DNA from: an uncultured Holophagaceae bacterium
Lineage (GTDB): Bacteria; Acidobacteriota; Holophagae; Holophagales; Holophagaceae
Direction of reading: 5' to 3'
Length of the DNA: 64,000 nt
NCBI GenBank assembly: GCA_903913215.1
Contig: CAIWKE010000035.1
Location: 22,415 to 86,414 of the forward strand
The number at the start of each line of letters is the position of its first letter. The stretch's first letter is position 1. This document shows positions 33,233-42,276 of this stretch, in pieces. Both the position numbers and the translations under genes were made by a program. The notes beneath the pieces are model-generated. The model did not search any database. It saw only the letters and a list, made by a program, of their open reading frames with translations, and was not told the origin of the DNA.

Positions 33233-34267
33233 ATGCCCCGCCACTATATCGACGCCAACGCCTCCACGCCTCCCCACCTGGACGCCGTAGAAGCCGTCCA
33301 GCGGGCCATGGTGCAGGACTGGGCGAATCCCACCAGCACGCACCGGGAGGGGCAGCGGGCGCGGCATCGGGTCGAGGAGGCGCGGCGGGAGCTCGCGCTG
33401 AGTCTGGGGGTGGCGCCTGGAGAGCTGGTCTTCTGCTCGTCGGCCACGGAGGCCCTGCACCTGCTCATCCGGGGTCTGCAGCCGGCCCTGGGGGACCGGC
33501 CCGCGGCGGTGTTTCCGGGAGAGCACAGTGCCTGTCTGAATCCGCTGCGGGACTGGGCGCGGGTGAGCTGGCTGCCGGAGCTGCCGGCCGAGGCCGCCAC
33601 GGTGGTACAGATGGCGGCGAACAACGAGACAGGCATCCGTTACGCCATGCCCGCGGTACTGGACGCCGTGCGCATCAAGGACTGTTGCCAGGCCTGGGGC
33701 AAGGTGCCCGTGGATCTCTCGGACTGCGACGCGGCCGTTTTCAGTGGCCACAAGATGGGCGGGCCGCGGGGCGCGGGACTGTTGTGGTTGCGGCCGGGCC
33801 TGCCCTGGGAGAGCCCCATGGAGGGCCCCCAGGAGCGGCGGCGTCGGGGCGGCACGGAGGATCTGCCGGCCATCCTTGGCCTGGCCGCGGCAGCGCGTCA
33901 CTTGACGGAGCGTCAAGCGCAGAACGCCGCCTTGGCCCTCCTGCGGGACGCCTTCGAAGCCGAACTCCTGAGCTGGAATCGGGACATTGAAGCCATCGGC
34001 GGAGACCAGTCCCGCCTGCCCAACACCAGCTGCCTGCTGTTCCGCGGCCGGAATGGGGAAGGGCTCCAGGTGGGCCTGGACCTGGCGGGCTTTGCGGTGA
34101 GCACCGGCAGCGCTTGCCACAGCGGCTCCGTGAAGCCCAGCCACGCCATCACGACCCTGGGCTACAGCCTGGAGGAGGCGCGCTCGGTGCTGCGCTTCTC
34201 CTGGCTCCCGGACGCCCAACCCCGCGAAGTGGAGGCCCTGGCGGCGGCGTTGAAGCGGTTGATCTGA
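33233..34267 (+). CDS. Cysteine desulfurase-like aminotransferase class V (NifS/IscS-type)
   Basis: A 344-aa PLP enzyme. N-terminal HYIDANASTPPHLDAVEA and NPTSTHREGQRARH match NifS; the PLP lysine is in VFSGHKMGGPRGAGLL (about 180) and the catalytic Cys in VSTGSACHSGSVKPS (about 296). It removes sulphur from cysteine, probably for Fe-S clusters or thio-modification. No iscU or sufE-like partner is adjacent; ttcA and an IscR-like gene lie 3-5 kb away on the other strand. It is somewhat shorter than IscS. Start ATG 33233. Confidence 0.85.
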   Translation: MPRHYIDANASTPPHLDAVEAVQRAMVQDWANPTSTHREGQRARHRVEEARRELALSLGVAPGELVFCSSATEALHLLIRGLQPALGDRPAAVFPGEHSACLNPLRDWARVSWLPELPAEAATVVQMAANNETGIRYAMPAVLDAVRIKDCCQAWGKVPVDLSDCDAAVFSGHKMGGPRGAGLLWLRPGLPWESPMEGPQERRRRGGTEDLPAILGLAAAARHLTERQAQNAALALLRDAFEAELLSWNRDIEAIGGDQSRLPNTSCLLFRGRNGEGLQVGLDLAGFAVSTGSACHSGSVKPSHAITTLGYSLEEARSVLRFSWLPDAQPREVEALAAALKRLI

Positions 34268-34303
34268 GCCCTGAAGGGGTCTCCCGGAATGAATTAGAAA
34301 TCG

Positions 34304-35434
34304 TCAAAACGCCTGACCATCTGGGGCCTGGGCCCAGTGAATATTCAGCCAGGCGGCCACGGTGGGTGCGAAGTCCCAGAGGGGTTTGGGGCCCAGCGGA
34401 CCCTTGCCCGCGCCCAGGACGATGAGCCAGGTGTGCATGATCTGGGTCTCGGAGCTGTAGGCATGGGCGCCGCTGCGCCCGTGGCGCTCGCCCTCCTCCT
34501 CGCGGCTGGAGCGGGCCCGGGACAGCCAGACGCCTTCTGGAGCCAGCACCACCAAGTCGCCCACCCGGGGGCTGCCCGCCAGGTGGTAGCGAGGCGGCAC
34601 CTCGGCGCGGGTCCAGGCCTTGAGCCCAGCCTTACGCAGGCGGGCCAGGGCCTTCGGACCATCCTTGGGTTCCTTCAGGTAGATGTAGGCACTGCCACCA
34701 TGGGTGATCGCTTCATTGGGAATGCCGTCCAGCACCGAGGGCAAGTGGATGCGCCGCTTCATGACGGCCATGCCGTGATCCGCGGCGATGAGCACGTGCA
34801 GGCCCGGGTGCTCCGCCTGCATGCGCCGCAGCCAGGGGGCCAGCTGCTCGTCCATGGCCTTCAGCTTTTTGAGAACCTCGGGGCTGCGCGGGCCCTGGAG
34901 GTGGCCCTCCTCGTCCGTGCCCGAGAGGTAGGCCATGACCAGGCCGGCGCCATCCTTGAGGGCGGCTTCACTGAAGGCAAGGGCTTCGGCGTCGGGGCGA
35001 CCCAGGCGGAAGACCTCCATGCGCCAGGGGCTCACGCCCTCCCAGGGGCCCGTGGCACCTACCCACTGGAAGACGGCGGTGCGCACGCCGCTGCGGGTGG
35101 CGGCCACCCAGAGGGGTTCCCGCTGGAGCTGCTCCACGTAGGAGGCGTTGCCGACATAGGTCTTGGTGGTCGGGTCCAGGTAGCCGTTGGCCACGATGCC
35201 GTGGTGCTCGGGCCAGCAGCCCGTGGCCATGGTGGCGTGGCCGTTGAAGGTGGTGGCGGGGAAGGGGGGCAGGCCCTCGCCGCGGCGGCCCTCTTCGGAG
35301 AGCGCCCAGAGCTTGGGCATAGTGTGAGCCGTGAACTGATTGGCGCCCAGGCCATCGGCGCTGAGCATCAGGACTGGCGCCGCCGCCTGGAGGGCGACCG
35401 CGCAGAAGAGGGTGAGGATCGGGAGAAAACGCAT
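34304..35434 (-). CDS. Secreted alkaline phosphatase-superfamily phosphodiesterase (NPP-like)
   Basis: A 376-aa exported enzyme with a signal peptide (MRFLPILTLFCAVALQAAA) and a metal-binding alkaline phosphatase fold: LMLSADGLGANQF (first metal Asp), PPFPATTFNGHATMATGCWPEHHG (catalytic Thr, NPP pattern), YLSGTDEEGHLQGP and IAADHGMAVM (metal Asp/His). Nucleotide pyrophosphatase/phosphodiesterase proteins hydrolyse nucleotides or phosphodiesters. It converges with the NifS-like gene and is divergent from the RlmI-type gene. Confidence 0.88.
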   Translation of the reverse strand: MRFLPILTLFCAVALQAAAPVLMLSADGLGANQFTAHTMPKLWALSEEGRRGEGLPPFPATTFNGHATMATGCWPEHHGIVANGYLDPTTKTYVGNASYVEQLQREPLWVAATRSGVRTAVFQWVGATGPWEGVSPWRMEVFRLGRPDAEALAFSEAALKDGAGLVMAYLSGTDEEGHLQGPRSPEVLKKLKAMDEQLAPWLRRMQAEHPGLHVLIAADHGMAVMKRRIHLPSVLDGIPNEAITHGGSAYIYLKEPKDGPKALARLRKAGLKAWTRAEVPPRYHLAGSPRVGDLVVLAPEGVWLSRARSSREEEGERHGRSGAHAYSSETQIMHTWLIVLGAGKGPLGPKPLWDFAPTVAAWLNIHWAQAPDGQAF

Positions 35435-35529
35435 GAGTCCAGCCTAACAAAGTCAAAAAGAACGACACCGATAAACACCGAACTGCCCGAGGGCTGTGTC
35501 GGACTTCCAGCTCCCGCTACCCTGGAGCC

Positions 35530-36720
35530 ATGACGACCCCTCGCTGGCCCTACCCGCTGCTCCGCCTCAAGCCCGGCAAGGAGGGCATGCTCTCCCGCCG
35601 CCATCCGTGGCTCTTCTCCGGGGCTTTGGCCAAGCCCTCTGAAGCCCACCTGGTACGGCTGGCCGACGATTCGGGCATGGTGCTGGGCGTGGGCACCACG
35701 CACCCCACGAACCCCCTGGCGGTGCGCATCTTCCGTTTCGAGGACGCCCCGCTGGACGAGGCCTTCTTCCGGGAGCGCTTCGAGTCGGCCTTGGCCCTGC
35801 GCAAGGCCCTGGGTCACTGGGAGCCCGAGGGCGGGTGCCGCTGGATCTTCGGTGAGGGCGATGGCCTGCCGGGTCTGGTGGTGGACCGCTACGCCTCGGC
35901 TCTAGTGGTGCAGGTGGGCACGGCGGGGCTGGAGTTGCTGCGTGAGACCTGGTGGCCCGTGCTCTTCGAAATCGCCAAGCGGGAGGGCATCACCACCTTC
36001 GTGGAGCGCAGCCAATCCGGGCGCCGGGACGAGGGGTTGGATCCCGTGAACCGCCTCCTCAAAGGCAGCCTGGCCGGACCCATCACGCTGAAGGAAGGCG
36101 CGGCGAGCCTCACCGTGGACCTGCTGCGGGGCCAGAAGACTGGCTTCTTCCTGGACCAGCGCGAGCACCGCCTGCAGCTGGGGCGGATCTCGAAGAATTG
36201 CCGCGTGCTCAATGCCTTCGGCTACACCGGCGGTTTCAGCATCCACGCGGGGCTGGGCGGGGCCTCGGAAGTGGCCACCCTGGACATCAGCGCCGCGGCC
36301 CTGGACCAGGCCGACCGCGACTGGGCCGCCAACGGCCTGGACCCGGCGGCCCACCTGCGCATGGAAGGCGACGCCTTTGAGCTCATGCGGCAACTGGAGC
36401 CCCTGGCCTGGGACCGCGTCATCGTGGATCCGCCCGCCTTTGCCAAGCAGCGCAAGGATGTGGACAAGGCCTTCAAGGCCTACAAGGATGTCTTCCGTCT
36501 GGGCGCCCGCGCCACGGCCAGGGGCGGCATGCTCTGGTGCTTCTCCTGCAGCCAGCATCTGGACCGCACCCGCTTCCAGGAGGCCGTGTGGACAGCCCTG
36601 CTGGAGGCCGGCCGCGAGGCCCGCGTACTGGCCCACCTCGGGCAACCCACGGACCACCCCTACTCACTGAACCACCCCGAGGGCTTCTACCTCAAGGGGC
36701 TGTGGCTGAGTCTGGACTGA
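35530..36720 (+). CDS. rlmI: RlmI-like class I rRNA cytosine methyltransferase
   Basis: A 396-aa SAM-dependent enzyme that methylates a cytosine of 23S rRNA. The N-terminal PUA domain (LRLKPGKEGMLSRRHPWLFSGAL) is followed by an EEHEE-like region (GDGLPGLVVDRYASALVVQ) and a Rossmann domain with VLNAFGYTGGFSIHAGLGGA, VIVDPPAFAKQRKDV and a C-terminal FSCSQHLDRTRF. This is the usual PUA plus methyltransferase order. It overlaps no neighbour; the quinone reductase starts on the opposite strand at the next base. Confidence 0.9.
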   Translation: MTTPRWPYPLLRLKPGKEGMLSRRHPWLFSGALAKPSEAHLVRLADDSGMVLGVGTTHPTNPLAVRIFRFEDAPLDEAFFRERFESALALRKALGHWEPEGGCRWIFGEGDGLPGLVVDRYASALVVQVGTAGLELLRETWWPVLFEIAKREGITTFVERSQSGRRDEGLDPVNRLLKGSLAGPITLKEGAASLTVDLLRGQKTGFFLDQREHRLQLGRISKNCRVLNAFGYTGGFSIHAGLGGASEVATLDISAAALDQADRDWAANGLDPAAHLRMEGDAFELMRQLEPLAWDRVIVDPPAFAKQRKDVDKAFKAYKDVFRLGARATARGGMLWCFSCSQHLDRTRFQEAVWTALLEAGREARVLAHLGQPTDHPYSLNHPEGFYLKGLWLSLD

Positions 36721-36721
36721 G

Positions 36722-37390
36722 CTAGTAGCGCCCCACGGAGATCGGCTGCTCCGACTCGATGCGGCGCAGCCGCTCGGCCCAGGCCTGGAGCCAGGCTACC
36801 CGCTGCTCGGTCTCGGCCCGCACGGGTGCGTAGACGATGTGGGGCGCCAGCACAGCGAAGCCCGTGAACTGCAGCATGCCGCGGTGGATGGGGCGCAGGA
36901 TGGCGTCCAGGTCGCCATTGAAGCCCTCAGCAGTGTAGGCGTCCTCGGGCCCGCCGGTGGTTAGGGACAGCAGGGCGCGCTTTCCCTTGAACATGCCTGT
37001 GTCATAGACGCGACCCCCACCGTAGGCACGGCCCATGGCAAAGACCCGATCCACCCAGCCCTTGAGGATGGCCGGGAGGCCGAACCACCAGAGGGGGAAT
37101 TGCCAGATCACGAGGTCCGCCGCCTCCAGCTTGGCCAGCTCTGCCTCCAGGTCCGGTGCGAAGCCACCCCCTTCCGAAGCGTGCAGTTCCTCGACCTGCA
37201 ATTTGAGGTAGTCGGGATCCTTTACAGAGCTGAAATTCTTCCGGCTGGAGACGGAGTCGAAGCCCATGCGATAGAGATCACTGGTGCTGACCGAATGCCC
37301 CGCTGCCTCCAGCGTTGCGATGGCCGTGTCGAAGAGCGCGCCGTTATAACTCTGGGGCTCGGGGTGGGCGAGGACGATGAGGACGCGCAT
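36722..37390 (-). CDS. Flavodoxin-fold NAD(P)H:quinone oxidoreductase (MdaB/NQO-type)
   Basis: A 222-aa soluble flavoprotein. Flavodoxin-like features are RVLIVLAHPEPQSYNGALFDTA for FMN phosphate, the QFPLWWFGLPAILKGWVDRVFAMG active-site stretch and LLSLTTGGPEDAY. Such enzymes reduce quinones by two electrons and protect against oxidative stress, some in Kef-type K+ efflux systems. No kefB/C is adjacent. Confidence 0.88.
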   Translation of the reverse strand: MRVLIVLAHPEPQSYNGALFDTAIATLEAAGHSVSTSDLYRMGFDSVSSRKNFSSVKDPDYLKLQVEELHASEGGGFAPDLEAELAKLEAADLVIWQFPLWWFGLPAILKGWVDRVFAMGRAYGGGRVYDTGMFKGKRALLSLTTGGPEDAYTAEGFNGDLDAILRPIHRGMLQFTGFAVLAPHIVYAPVRAETEQRVAWLQAWAERLRRIESEQPISVGRY

Positions 37391-37456
37391 GGGGGCTCCA
37401 CTCGAAGGTCTGGCCCCACTCTATACCGCACCGCTGCAGCGCAGCCAGCTTGGGCG

Positions 37457-38308
37457 TCAGCCCAGCCGCTCCAGGGCCTCATCCATCCCCTGGGCCTGGA
37501 GGGCTCCCAGCTTCAGATCCAGCAGGTGGCTCAGCTTCACGTTGCCCATGGCGCCCAGCATGGAGGCTTTGAGCTGGGGGATGCTGGGCTCCAGGGTGGC
37601 GATGAGCTCCTTCACCTGCTTGCGGCGGCTCTCCAGGCTGGAGCAGCCGCAGAGAGGGCACCCGCAGGGCACGATGGGGAAGCCTCGCAGCCAGGCGTAG
37701 CGCTGCAGGTCCTTCTCCTCGCAGGTGCCCAGAGGGCGAATGACGGTGTTGGCGCCATCGTCACTCACCAGGCGCATGGGCATGGTGCTGAGGCGGCCGC
37801 CGAAGAGGAGGTTGATGAGCAGCGTCTCGATGAGGTCGTCCAGGTGGTGGCCCAGCGCGATCTTGGTAAAGCCGTGTGTCTTGGCGAAGGAGTAGAGCAC
37901 CCCTCGCCGCAACCGCGAGCAGATGATGCAGGGCAGCTCCTCGGGCTTCGTGCGGACCATCTTGTCGATGGGGGCGGGGATCACGTGATGGGGCACGCCC
38001 AGGCGCTCGCAGACCTCCGCGATGGGATCGGGGTTGAACTGTGGGAAGCCGGGGTCCACGGTGACCGCCTCGACGCTGAACTTCACCGGGGCCCGGTGGC
38101 GCAGTCGCTCCAGCAGGTCCAGCAGGGCCCAGGAATCCTTGCCGCCGCTGACCCCGACGAGGATGCGGTCCTGGTCCTCGATGAGCTTGTAGGTGGCATT
38201 GGCATCGCCCAGGCGTCGTGCCAGCTGCTTCTCCAGCTTCGGCAGCCCCAAGAGCTCAGCCTCGGTAGGGGGCAGGGCCAGGCTGGGGAGGGCGCAGGGG
38301 TTACTCAC
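37457..38308 (-). CDS. ttcA: TtcA-like tRNA 2-thiocytidine synthase (PP-loop ATPase)
   Basis: A 283-aa protein that uses ATP and an Fe-S cluster to thiolate C32 of tRNA. The PP-loop motif is ILVGVSGGKDSWALL (about 52) and the cluster Cys pair lies in LPCIICSRLRRGVLY. GCPLCGC near the C-terminus carries further cysteines. Family segments such as KIALGHHLDDLIETLLINLLF are intact. The start is GTG 38308. The IscR-like gene lies 15 bp upstream on the same strand, so the two are likely cotranscribed. Confidence 0.85.
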   Translation of the reverse strand: MSNPCALPSLALPPTEAELLGLPKLEKQLARRLGDANATYKLIEDQDRILVGVSGGKDSWALLDLLERLRHRAPVKFSVEAVTVDPGFPQFNPDPIAEVCERLGVPHHVIPAPIDKMVRTKPEELPCIICSRLRRGVLYSFAKTHGFTKIALGHHLDDLIETLLINLLFGGRLSTMPMRLVSDDGANTVIRPLGTCEEKDLQRYAWLRGFPIVPCGCPLCGCSSLESRRKQVKELIATLEPSIPQLKASMLGAMGNVKLSHLLDLKLGALQAQGMDEALERLG

Positions 38309-38323
38309 AAAAAGCCCCTGACG

Positions 38324-38830
38324 TCACATCACGCCGCAGGCTTTGCGCTCGCCACGCACCAACTGGCCCTGCACATCCTTGACGTACTCGGGGCAGGTGC
38401 AGTCGGGGCACGAATTGCTGGAGGTCTCGGAGCAGAGGTCGGCGAAGGTGACTTTCTCCATGAAGGCGGAAATGTGGTCGGACAGGCGGTTCCAGAGCAG
38501 GAGGCTCATGCGCTCGTCGGCCATGAGGGCCTTGCTGGCGGCCTTGGGATCCTCCTTGGCCACGGCGTAAAAGCTGCTGTCCGTAAGGCGTAGCACCTCG
38601 CCCACGCTGACTTGGTTGCAGGGCCGGGTAAGGATGTAGCCACCCTTGGGGCCGCGCACGCTGGCCACAACGCCGGCCTTCTTGAGCTTGTTGAAAATCT
38701 GCTCCAGGAAAGGCAGGGAGAGCTTTTGGCGCTCGGCGATGACATGCAGGGGCACCGGCTGACCGTGGCTGTGGTGGGCCAGGTCGAACAGGGCCTGCAT
38801 GCTGTACCTGCCTCGGGCCGAAATCTTCAC
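38324..38830 (-). CDS. Rrf2/IscR-family transcriptional regulator
   Basis: A 168-aa winged-helix regulator. The N-terminal SARGRYSMQALFDLAHH and VIAERQKLSLPFLEQIFNKLKKAG, plus SVRGPKGGYIL, are the Rrf2 DNA-binding domain. The C-terminal cysteine cluster (CSETSSNSCPDCTCPE, then KACG) differs from the usual three-Cys [2Fe-2S] motif by having extra cysteines. It probably regulates Fe-S or sulphur genes such as the downstream ttcA. The start is GTG 38830. Confidence 0.87.
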   Translation of the reverse strand: MKISARGRYSMQALFDLAHHSHGQPVPLHVIAERQKLSLPFLEQIFNKLKKAGVVASVRGPKGGYILTRPCNQVSVGEVLRLTDSSFYAVAKEDPKAASKALMADERMSLLLWNRLSDHISAFMEKVTFADLCSETSSNSCPDCTCPEYVKDVQGQLVRGERKACGVM

Positions 38831-38891
38831 GAAGGTGCTCCAGGCTTCAGGCTAGTATTCCTGAGCAAACAAGTCAAGTTTATGGCAGAGC

Positions 38892-38897
38892 TATAAT
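38892..38897 (+). promoter_or_regulatory. Candidate -10 box for the thioredoxin-like gene
   Basis: TATAAT lies 17 nt before the ATG at 38915, in the AT-rich gap between it and the divergent IscR-like gene. The -35 region is not clear (ACAAGT at 17-nt spacing). The space to the start codon is short for a long leader. Confidence 0.35.
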
Positions 38898-38914
38898 CAC
38901 CTAGGAGCATCCCC

Positions 38915-39484
38915 ATGAGACCTGTCTTTCTGGCCCTGGGAACCATGGCGCTCTTCGCCCAGCAGGGTGTTGTGGCCCCAGCCATCCCGCCCGAAAGGCC
39001 CAAGGGAGGCCTGGTGGACAAGTACGACGAGCTGCCCCTGCTGCTGGGCCCCACCAGCGCCAAGGCCGTTCTGGCTCACCGGGGGGTATTCCGGGACAAC
39101 CTGGCGGCGGCGCAGCCTTCCACCAAGGTCAAGGCCCGCTGGATGGCCATCCAGCAGCCCTTCACCGTGTTAGTGGTGTTCGGCTCCTGGTGCTCGGACA
39201 GCCAGCATCAGCTCCCCAGCCTCCTGGCCTTCGACGTCGCGCCCAATCCCTTCATCGAGCTCCACTACCTGGGTGTCAATCGGGACAAGGTCCTGGATCC
39301 CGCGGCCTGGCCCCAGGGGTGCACACCCCAGAAGCCCTCGCGGGTCCCCACAGTCTATGTATTCTCCCTCCAGCCCGGCGGCGCCCAGAAGCTCGTGAGC
39401 TACGTGGTGGAGACGCCACCCAGGGCGGGCCAGACCATGGCCGAGGCGGTGCTCGACATCATGGAGGGGCCACTGGCCCGCTGA
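38915..39484 (+). CDS. Secreted thioredoxin-fold protein with CxxS motif
   Basis: A 189-aa exported protein (signal MRPVFLALGTMALFAQQG). The thioredoxin-like active site reads FGSWCSDSQHQLPSL (about residue 93), i.e. CxxS where thiol oxidoreductases usually have CxxC, so a resolving Cys is missing there; another Cys lies in PQGCTPQKPSRVPTVYVF. The cis-Pro VPT is present. It may bind or reduce disulphides by a one-Cys route, or be a structural relative. Start ATG 38915 with AGGAG upstream. Confidence 0.7.
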   Translation: MRPVFLALGTMALFAQQGVVAPAIPPERPKGGLVDKYDELPLLLGPTSAKAVLAHRGVFRDNLAAAQPSTKVKARWMAIQQPFTVLVVFGSWCSDSQHQLPSLLAFDVAPNPFIELHYLGVNRDKVLDPAAWPQGCTPQKPSRVPTVYVFSLQPGGAQKLVSYVVETPPRAGQTMAEAVLDIMEGPLAR

Positions 39485-39527
39485 CAGAACTCAGGAAGGA
39501 CGGCGCGGCTCCGATGAAGGAGACACC

Positions 39528-41096
39528 ATGCGATGGTCCTCTTTCCTCCTGGCACTCTGCCTGCTGACCGGCCTGCGGGCCGACGATACTGTCCGCATTT
39601 CGGTACCAGTCTGGTCCACCATGAACCCCCTCCTGCTCTCCCAGGACCAGGACGCGGAGGTCACGGATCTCATCTTCGATCGCCTGGTCGGCCTGGATGC
39701 CCAGGGGAACTTCATCCCCGAGATGCTGCAGTCCTGGACCATCCTCAAAGGTGGCCGGGAGGTGGTAATGCAACTGCGGCCCGGTCTCACCTGGCATGAC
39801 GGCAGCCCCATCGAGGCTGAGGACATTGTCTTTACCTGGACCGCCTTGCGCCTGCCCAGGGTGCGCCAGCTGGCCGATACGGCCGGGGGGGTGGCCACCC
39901 TGGATAGCCTGAAGGCCGAGGGGCCCCTCACCGTGCGGATCCGCCTGAGCCAGCCCCGCGGCACCCTGCTCTCCGACCTCTACAACTTCATCCCTGTGCC
40001 CCGGCGCCACTACCAGGTGCCCGCCAAGCCCCTGGAATCCCCCATGAACCTTCAGCCCATAGGCTCGGGCCCCTACCGGGTGACCGGAAGCGCCACCCGG
40101 ACCCAGGTGCACCTGGAACGCTGGGCGGGCTACCGGGGCATCCATCCCGGACAGGCGCCCGCCTTCGAACTCTGGGAGACCAAGCCGGAGCAAGCCAATC
40201 TCCTCCAGGCCTTCCAGGAGGGGCGCCTGCACTACTCCGATGCGAAGCCCCTGCTCTACTACCTGGTGCGCAAGGGGGAGCTGGGGGCGGGCCTGGTGAC
40301 CGGCTTCTCCACCCCCCAGGCCTCCTTCCGGGCCTACTTCCTCAACTGCGATCCCAAGCGGAGCCTGCTGGGCGATCTGACCCTCCGCCAGGTGCTCTTT
40401 GAGCTGCTGCCTTGGCAGGCCAACACCCGCGCCCAGCGCTTCTTCCCCACGCGCCTAGCCACCAGCTTCTGGCCCCCCCAGAGCTGGGCCTACAACCCCA
40501 AGCAGCGGCCAGTGCCCAGCGTGGCGCGGGCCAAGGAACTGCTGGACGCAGCGGGCTGGAAGCCCGGCCCCGATGGCATCCGCCAGAACTCCCAAGGCCG
40601 CCGTCTCAGCCTGGTCGTCTACAATCCCTCCTACAACCCCAGTCGGAACTTTTCTTCCATGCTTGCTGAGCAGGCAGCCAAGGTCGGCATCCAGATTGAA
40701 ATTCGCACCCTGGAGTTCTCGGAGGTCATCGATCGAGCCTCCAAACACGAGGGCGATATCTGGTCCTTTTCCTGGACCACGTCCCTGGACCCGGATGTGG
40801 ACAGTCCGCTATTCACCCGGGAGGGCCTCGTCACCCACGCGAACTACAGCAGCTACTTGAATCCCGAAGTGGACCGGCTCTTCGACGAGGGGCGCCACAC
40901 CCTGAACCAGGAGGCCCGGCGCCGCATCTACCTGCAGATCTCCGAGCTGATCTACCGGGACAAGCCCGTCATCCCCATCGACTATTACCAGAACCAGGTG
41001 CTGGTGCACCGCCGTCTGCAGGGCGTGACCTTCAGCCAGCAGGGCCTGTGCTGGGGCTTCTGGCCCGGTCGGCGGGGGTGGAGGCTGGGGAACTGA
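39528..41096 (+). CDS. Family 5 extracellular solute-binding protein (peptide/nickel ABC type)
   Basis: A 522-aa periplasmic binding protein with a signal peptide (MRWSSFLLALCLLTGLRA). SBP_bac_5 features are present: PLLLSQDQDAEVTDLIFDRLVGLD, VVMQLRPGLTWHDGSPIEAEDIVFTWTALR, PIGSGPYRVTG and ELLDAAGWKPGPDGIR. These proteins deliver oligopeptides or metal chelates to ABC permeases; no permease genes are adjacent, so the transporter is elsewhere. AAGGAG precedes the ATG. It lies 43 bp after the thioredoxin-like gene and may share its transcript. Confidence 0.9.
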   Translation: MRWSSFLLALCLLTGLRADDTVRISVPVWSTMNPLLLSQDQDAEVTDLIFDRLVGLDAQGNFIPEMLQSWTILKGGREVVMQLRPGLTWHDGSPIEAEDIVFTWTALRLPRVRQLADTAGGVATLDSLKAEGPLTVRIRLSQPRGTLLSDLYNFIPVPRRHYQVPAKPLESPMNLQPIGSGPYRVTGSATRTQVHLERWAGYRGIHPGQAPAFELWETKPEQANLLQAFQEGRLHYSDAKPLLYYLVRKGELGAGLVTGFSTPQASFRAYFLNCDPKRSLLGDLTLRQVLFELLPWQANTRAQRFFPTRLATSFWPPQSWAYNPKQRPVPSVARAKELLDAAGWKPGPDGIRQNSQGRRLSLVVYNPSYNPSRNFSSMLAEQAAKVGIQIEIRTLEFSEVIDRASKHEGDIWSFSWTTSLDPDVDSPLFTREGLVTHANYSSYLNPEVDRLFDEGRHTLNQEARRRIYLQISELIYRDKPVIPIDYYQNQVLVHRRLQGVTFSQQGLCWGFWPGRRGWRLGN

Positions 41097-41105
41097 ACGG
41101 TTCGG

Positions 41106-42176
41106 CTAGAGCCGATCGAACCGCAACACCTCGACTTTGGCCTTGCCCTTGGAAGCCTCGTCCCGATCCTGGTCGCGATCCCGATCGCGGCTCCGGTCAC
41201 GATCCCGGTCATGGCGGGGCTCGCGGTCAGGGCGCGCTTCGCGGGGTGGCCTGGACTCGTGGCGGCGGGGCTCGGGGGCGGCCTCCTGGCGGGGGGCAGG
41301 GCGGGGCGCGGGAGCTGCGGCAGCGAGGCGCTCACGACCAGCCCAGACGGCGCCCACCTGCTTGATGCGATCCACGAGGCGGGCGGGTTCCAATACCTGG
41401 ATGCCGTCGCCGAATTGCATGGCCCAGCGCGCAATGGCCCGGAGGTCCGTGGCGGTGAAGGTGGCGAGAGCCTGGCCGTCTCCCTGGTCCTCCAGCTTGA
41501 ACTGGGGGAAGGCGGGGGGGGCCTGCTTCACGGCGAAGACCCACTGCTTGGCCAGGGTGGCCTTCACGGCAATGGCGTCTCCGCCCAGCCAGCCGCCGAT
41601 CTGGTTGGCGGGGGTGCCTTCGGGGTAGGGTCCTTGGGCGGCGCGGCCCACGCCCTCCACGTCGTTCACTTCCGCCAGCAGGTCCACCCGGTGGTGTCGC
41701 TCGGCGTTGTAGCGGCGATCCCAGCCCCAGACGAACCAGGCCTGGGTAAGGGTCTCAAAGGTGAGCTGGCGGGGCTCGAAGGTGCGGGGGGCATTGGCGT
41801 CGGTGTCAGCGAAGATGAATTCCACGGCCCGGCCCTCAACCATGGCGGCGTGGATGGCGGCCACCAGGGGCGAGAGGGTCACGGGAGGCACGGGCTTGTT
41901 GGGGACGCGGACCACCTGGGGTTCCGGGGTGGGCGCAGCCACAGCGATGGGAGCGGCCGCCACGACGGGCGCGACCTCGACCAAGGGCAGAGCCTCGAGT
42001 GCCGGGGCGGCCTTGGCCTTGGCGCCCTTGGCTGCGGGCTTGGACTTGGCTTCGGCGGGTTCAGCCTTTTTGGCGGCCGCCTTCTTGGCGGGTGCGGTCT
42101 TGACCTTCGGGGCGAGTTTCTCCTCCTCCACGGTGGTGGTGGCAGGCTTCTTCCGGGGGGTCTTGGTCAGGGCCAT
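41106..42176 (-). CDS. WYL-domain protein with histone-like N-terminal and RD-repeat C-terminal tails
   Basis: A 356-aa soluble protein. Residues 1 to about 95 are Lys/Ala/Pro-rich (TPRKKPATTTVEE...APAKKAAAKKAEPAE), like histone-H1-type tails. A WYL-type domain follows (VEFIFADTDANAPRTFEPRQL then TQAWFVWGWDRRYNAERHHRV, about 110-175) and a WCX-like region (ARWAMQFGDGIQVLEPARLVDRI, about 265-290). The last 70 residues are Arg/Asp/Pro-rich (RDRDRSRDRDRDQDRDE). There is no visible HTH, unlike usual WYL repressors. Nucleic-acid or ligand-responsive regulation is inferred from the WYL family. Confidence 0.75.
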   Translation of the reverse strand: MALTKTPRKKPATTTVEEEKLAPKVKTAPAKKAAAKKAEPAEAKSKPAAKGAKAKAAPALEALPLVEVAPVVAAAPIAVAAPTPEPQVVRVPNKPVPPVTLSPLVAAIHAAMVEGRAVEFIFADTDANAPRTFEPRQLTFETLTQAWFVWGWDRRYNAERHHRVDLLAEVNDVEGVGRAAQGPYPEGTPANQIGGWLGGDAIAVKATLAKQWVFAVKQAPPAFPQFKLEDQGDGQALATFTATDLRAIARWAMQFGDGIQVLEPARLVDRIKQVGAVWAGRERLAAAAPAPRPAPRQEAAPEPRRHESRPPREARPDREPRHDRDRDRSRDRDRDQDRDEASKGKAKVEVLRFDRL

Positions 42177-42276
42177 GGTTGTAATGCTCCTGGCCCATCA
42201 TCGCTCATTCCTCCGCAGACGGTCCACCTCACAATTCGATGGCATGACCCGGGCCGGCCCAGGCCATGCTGAAGCC

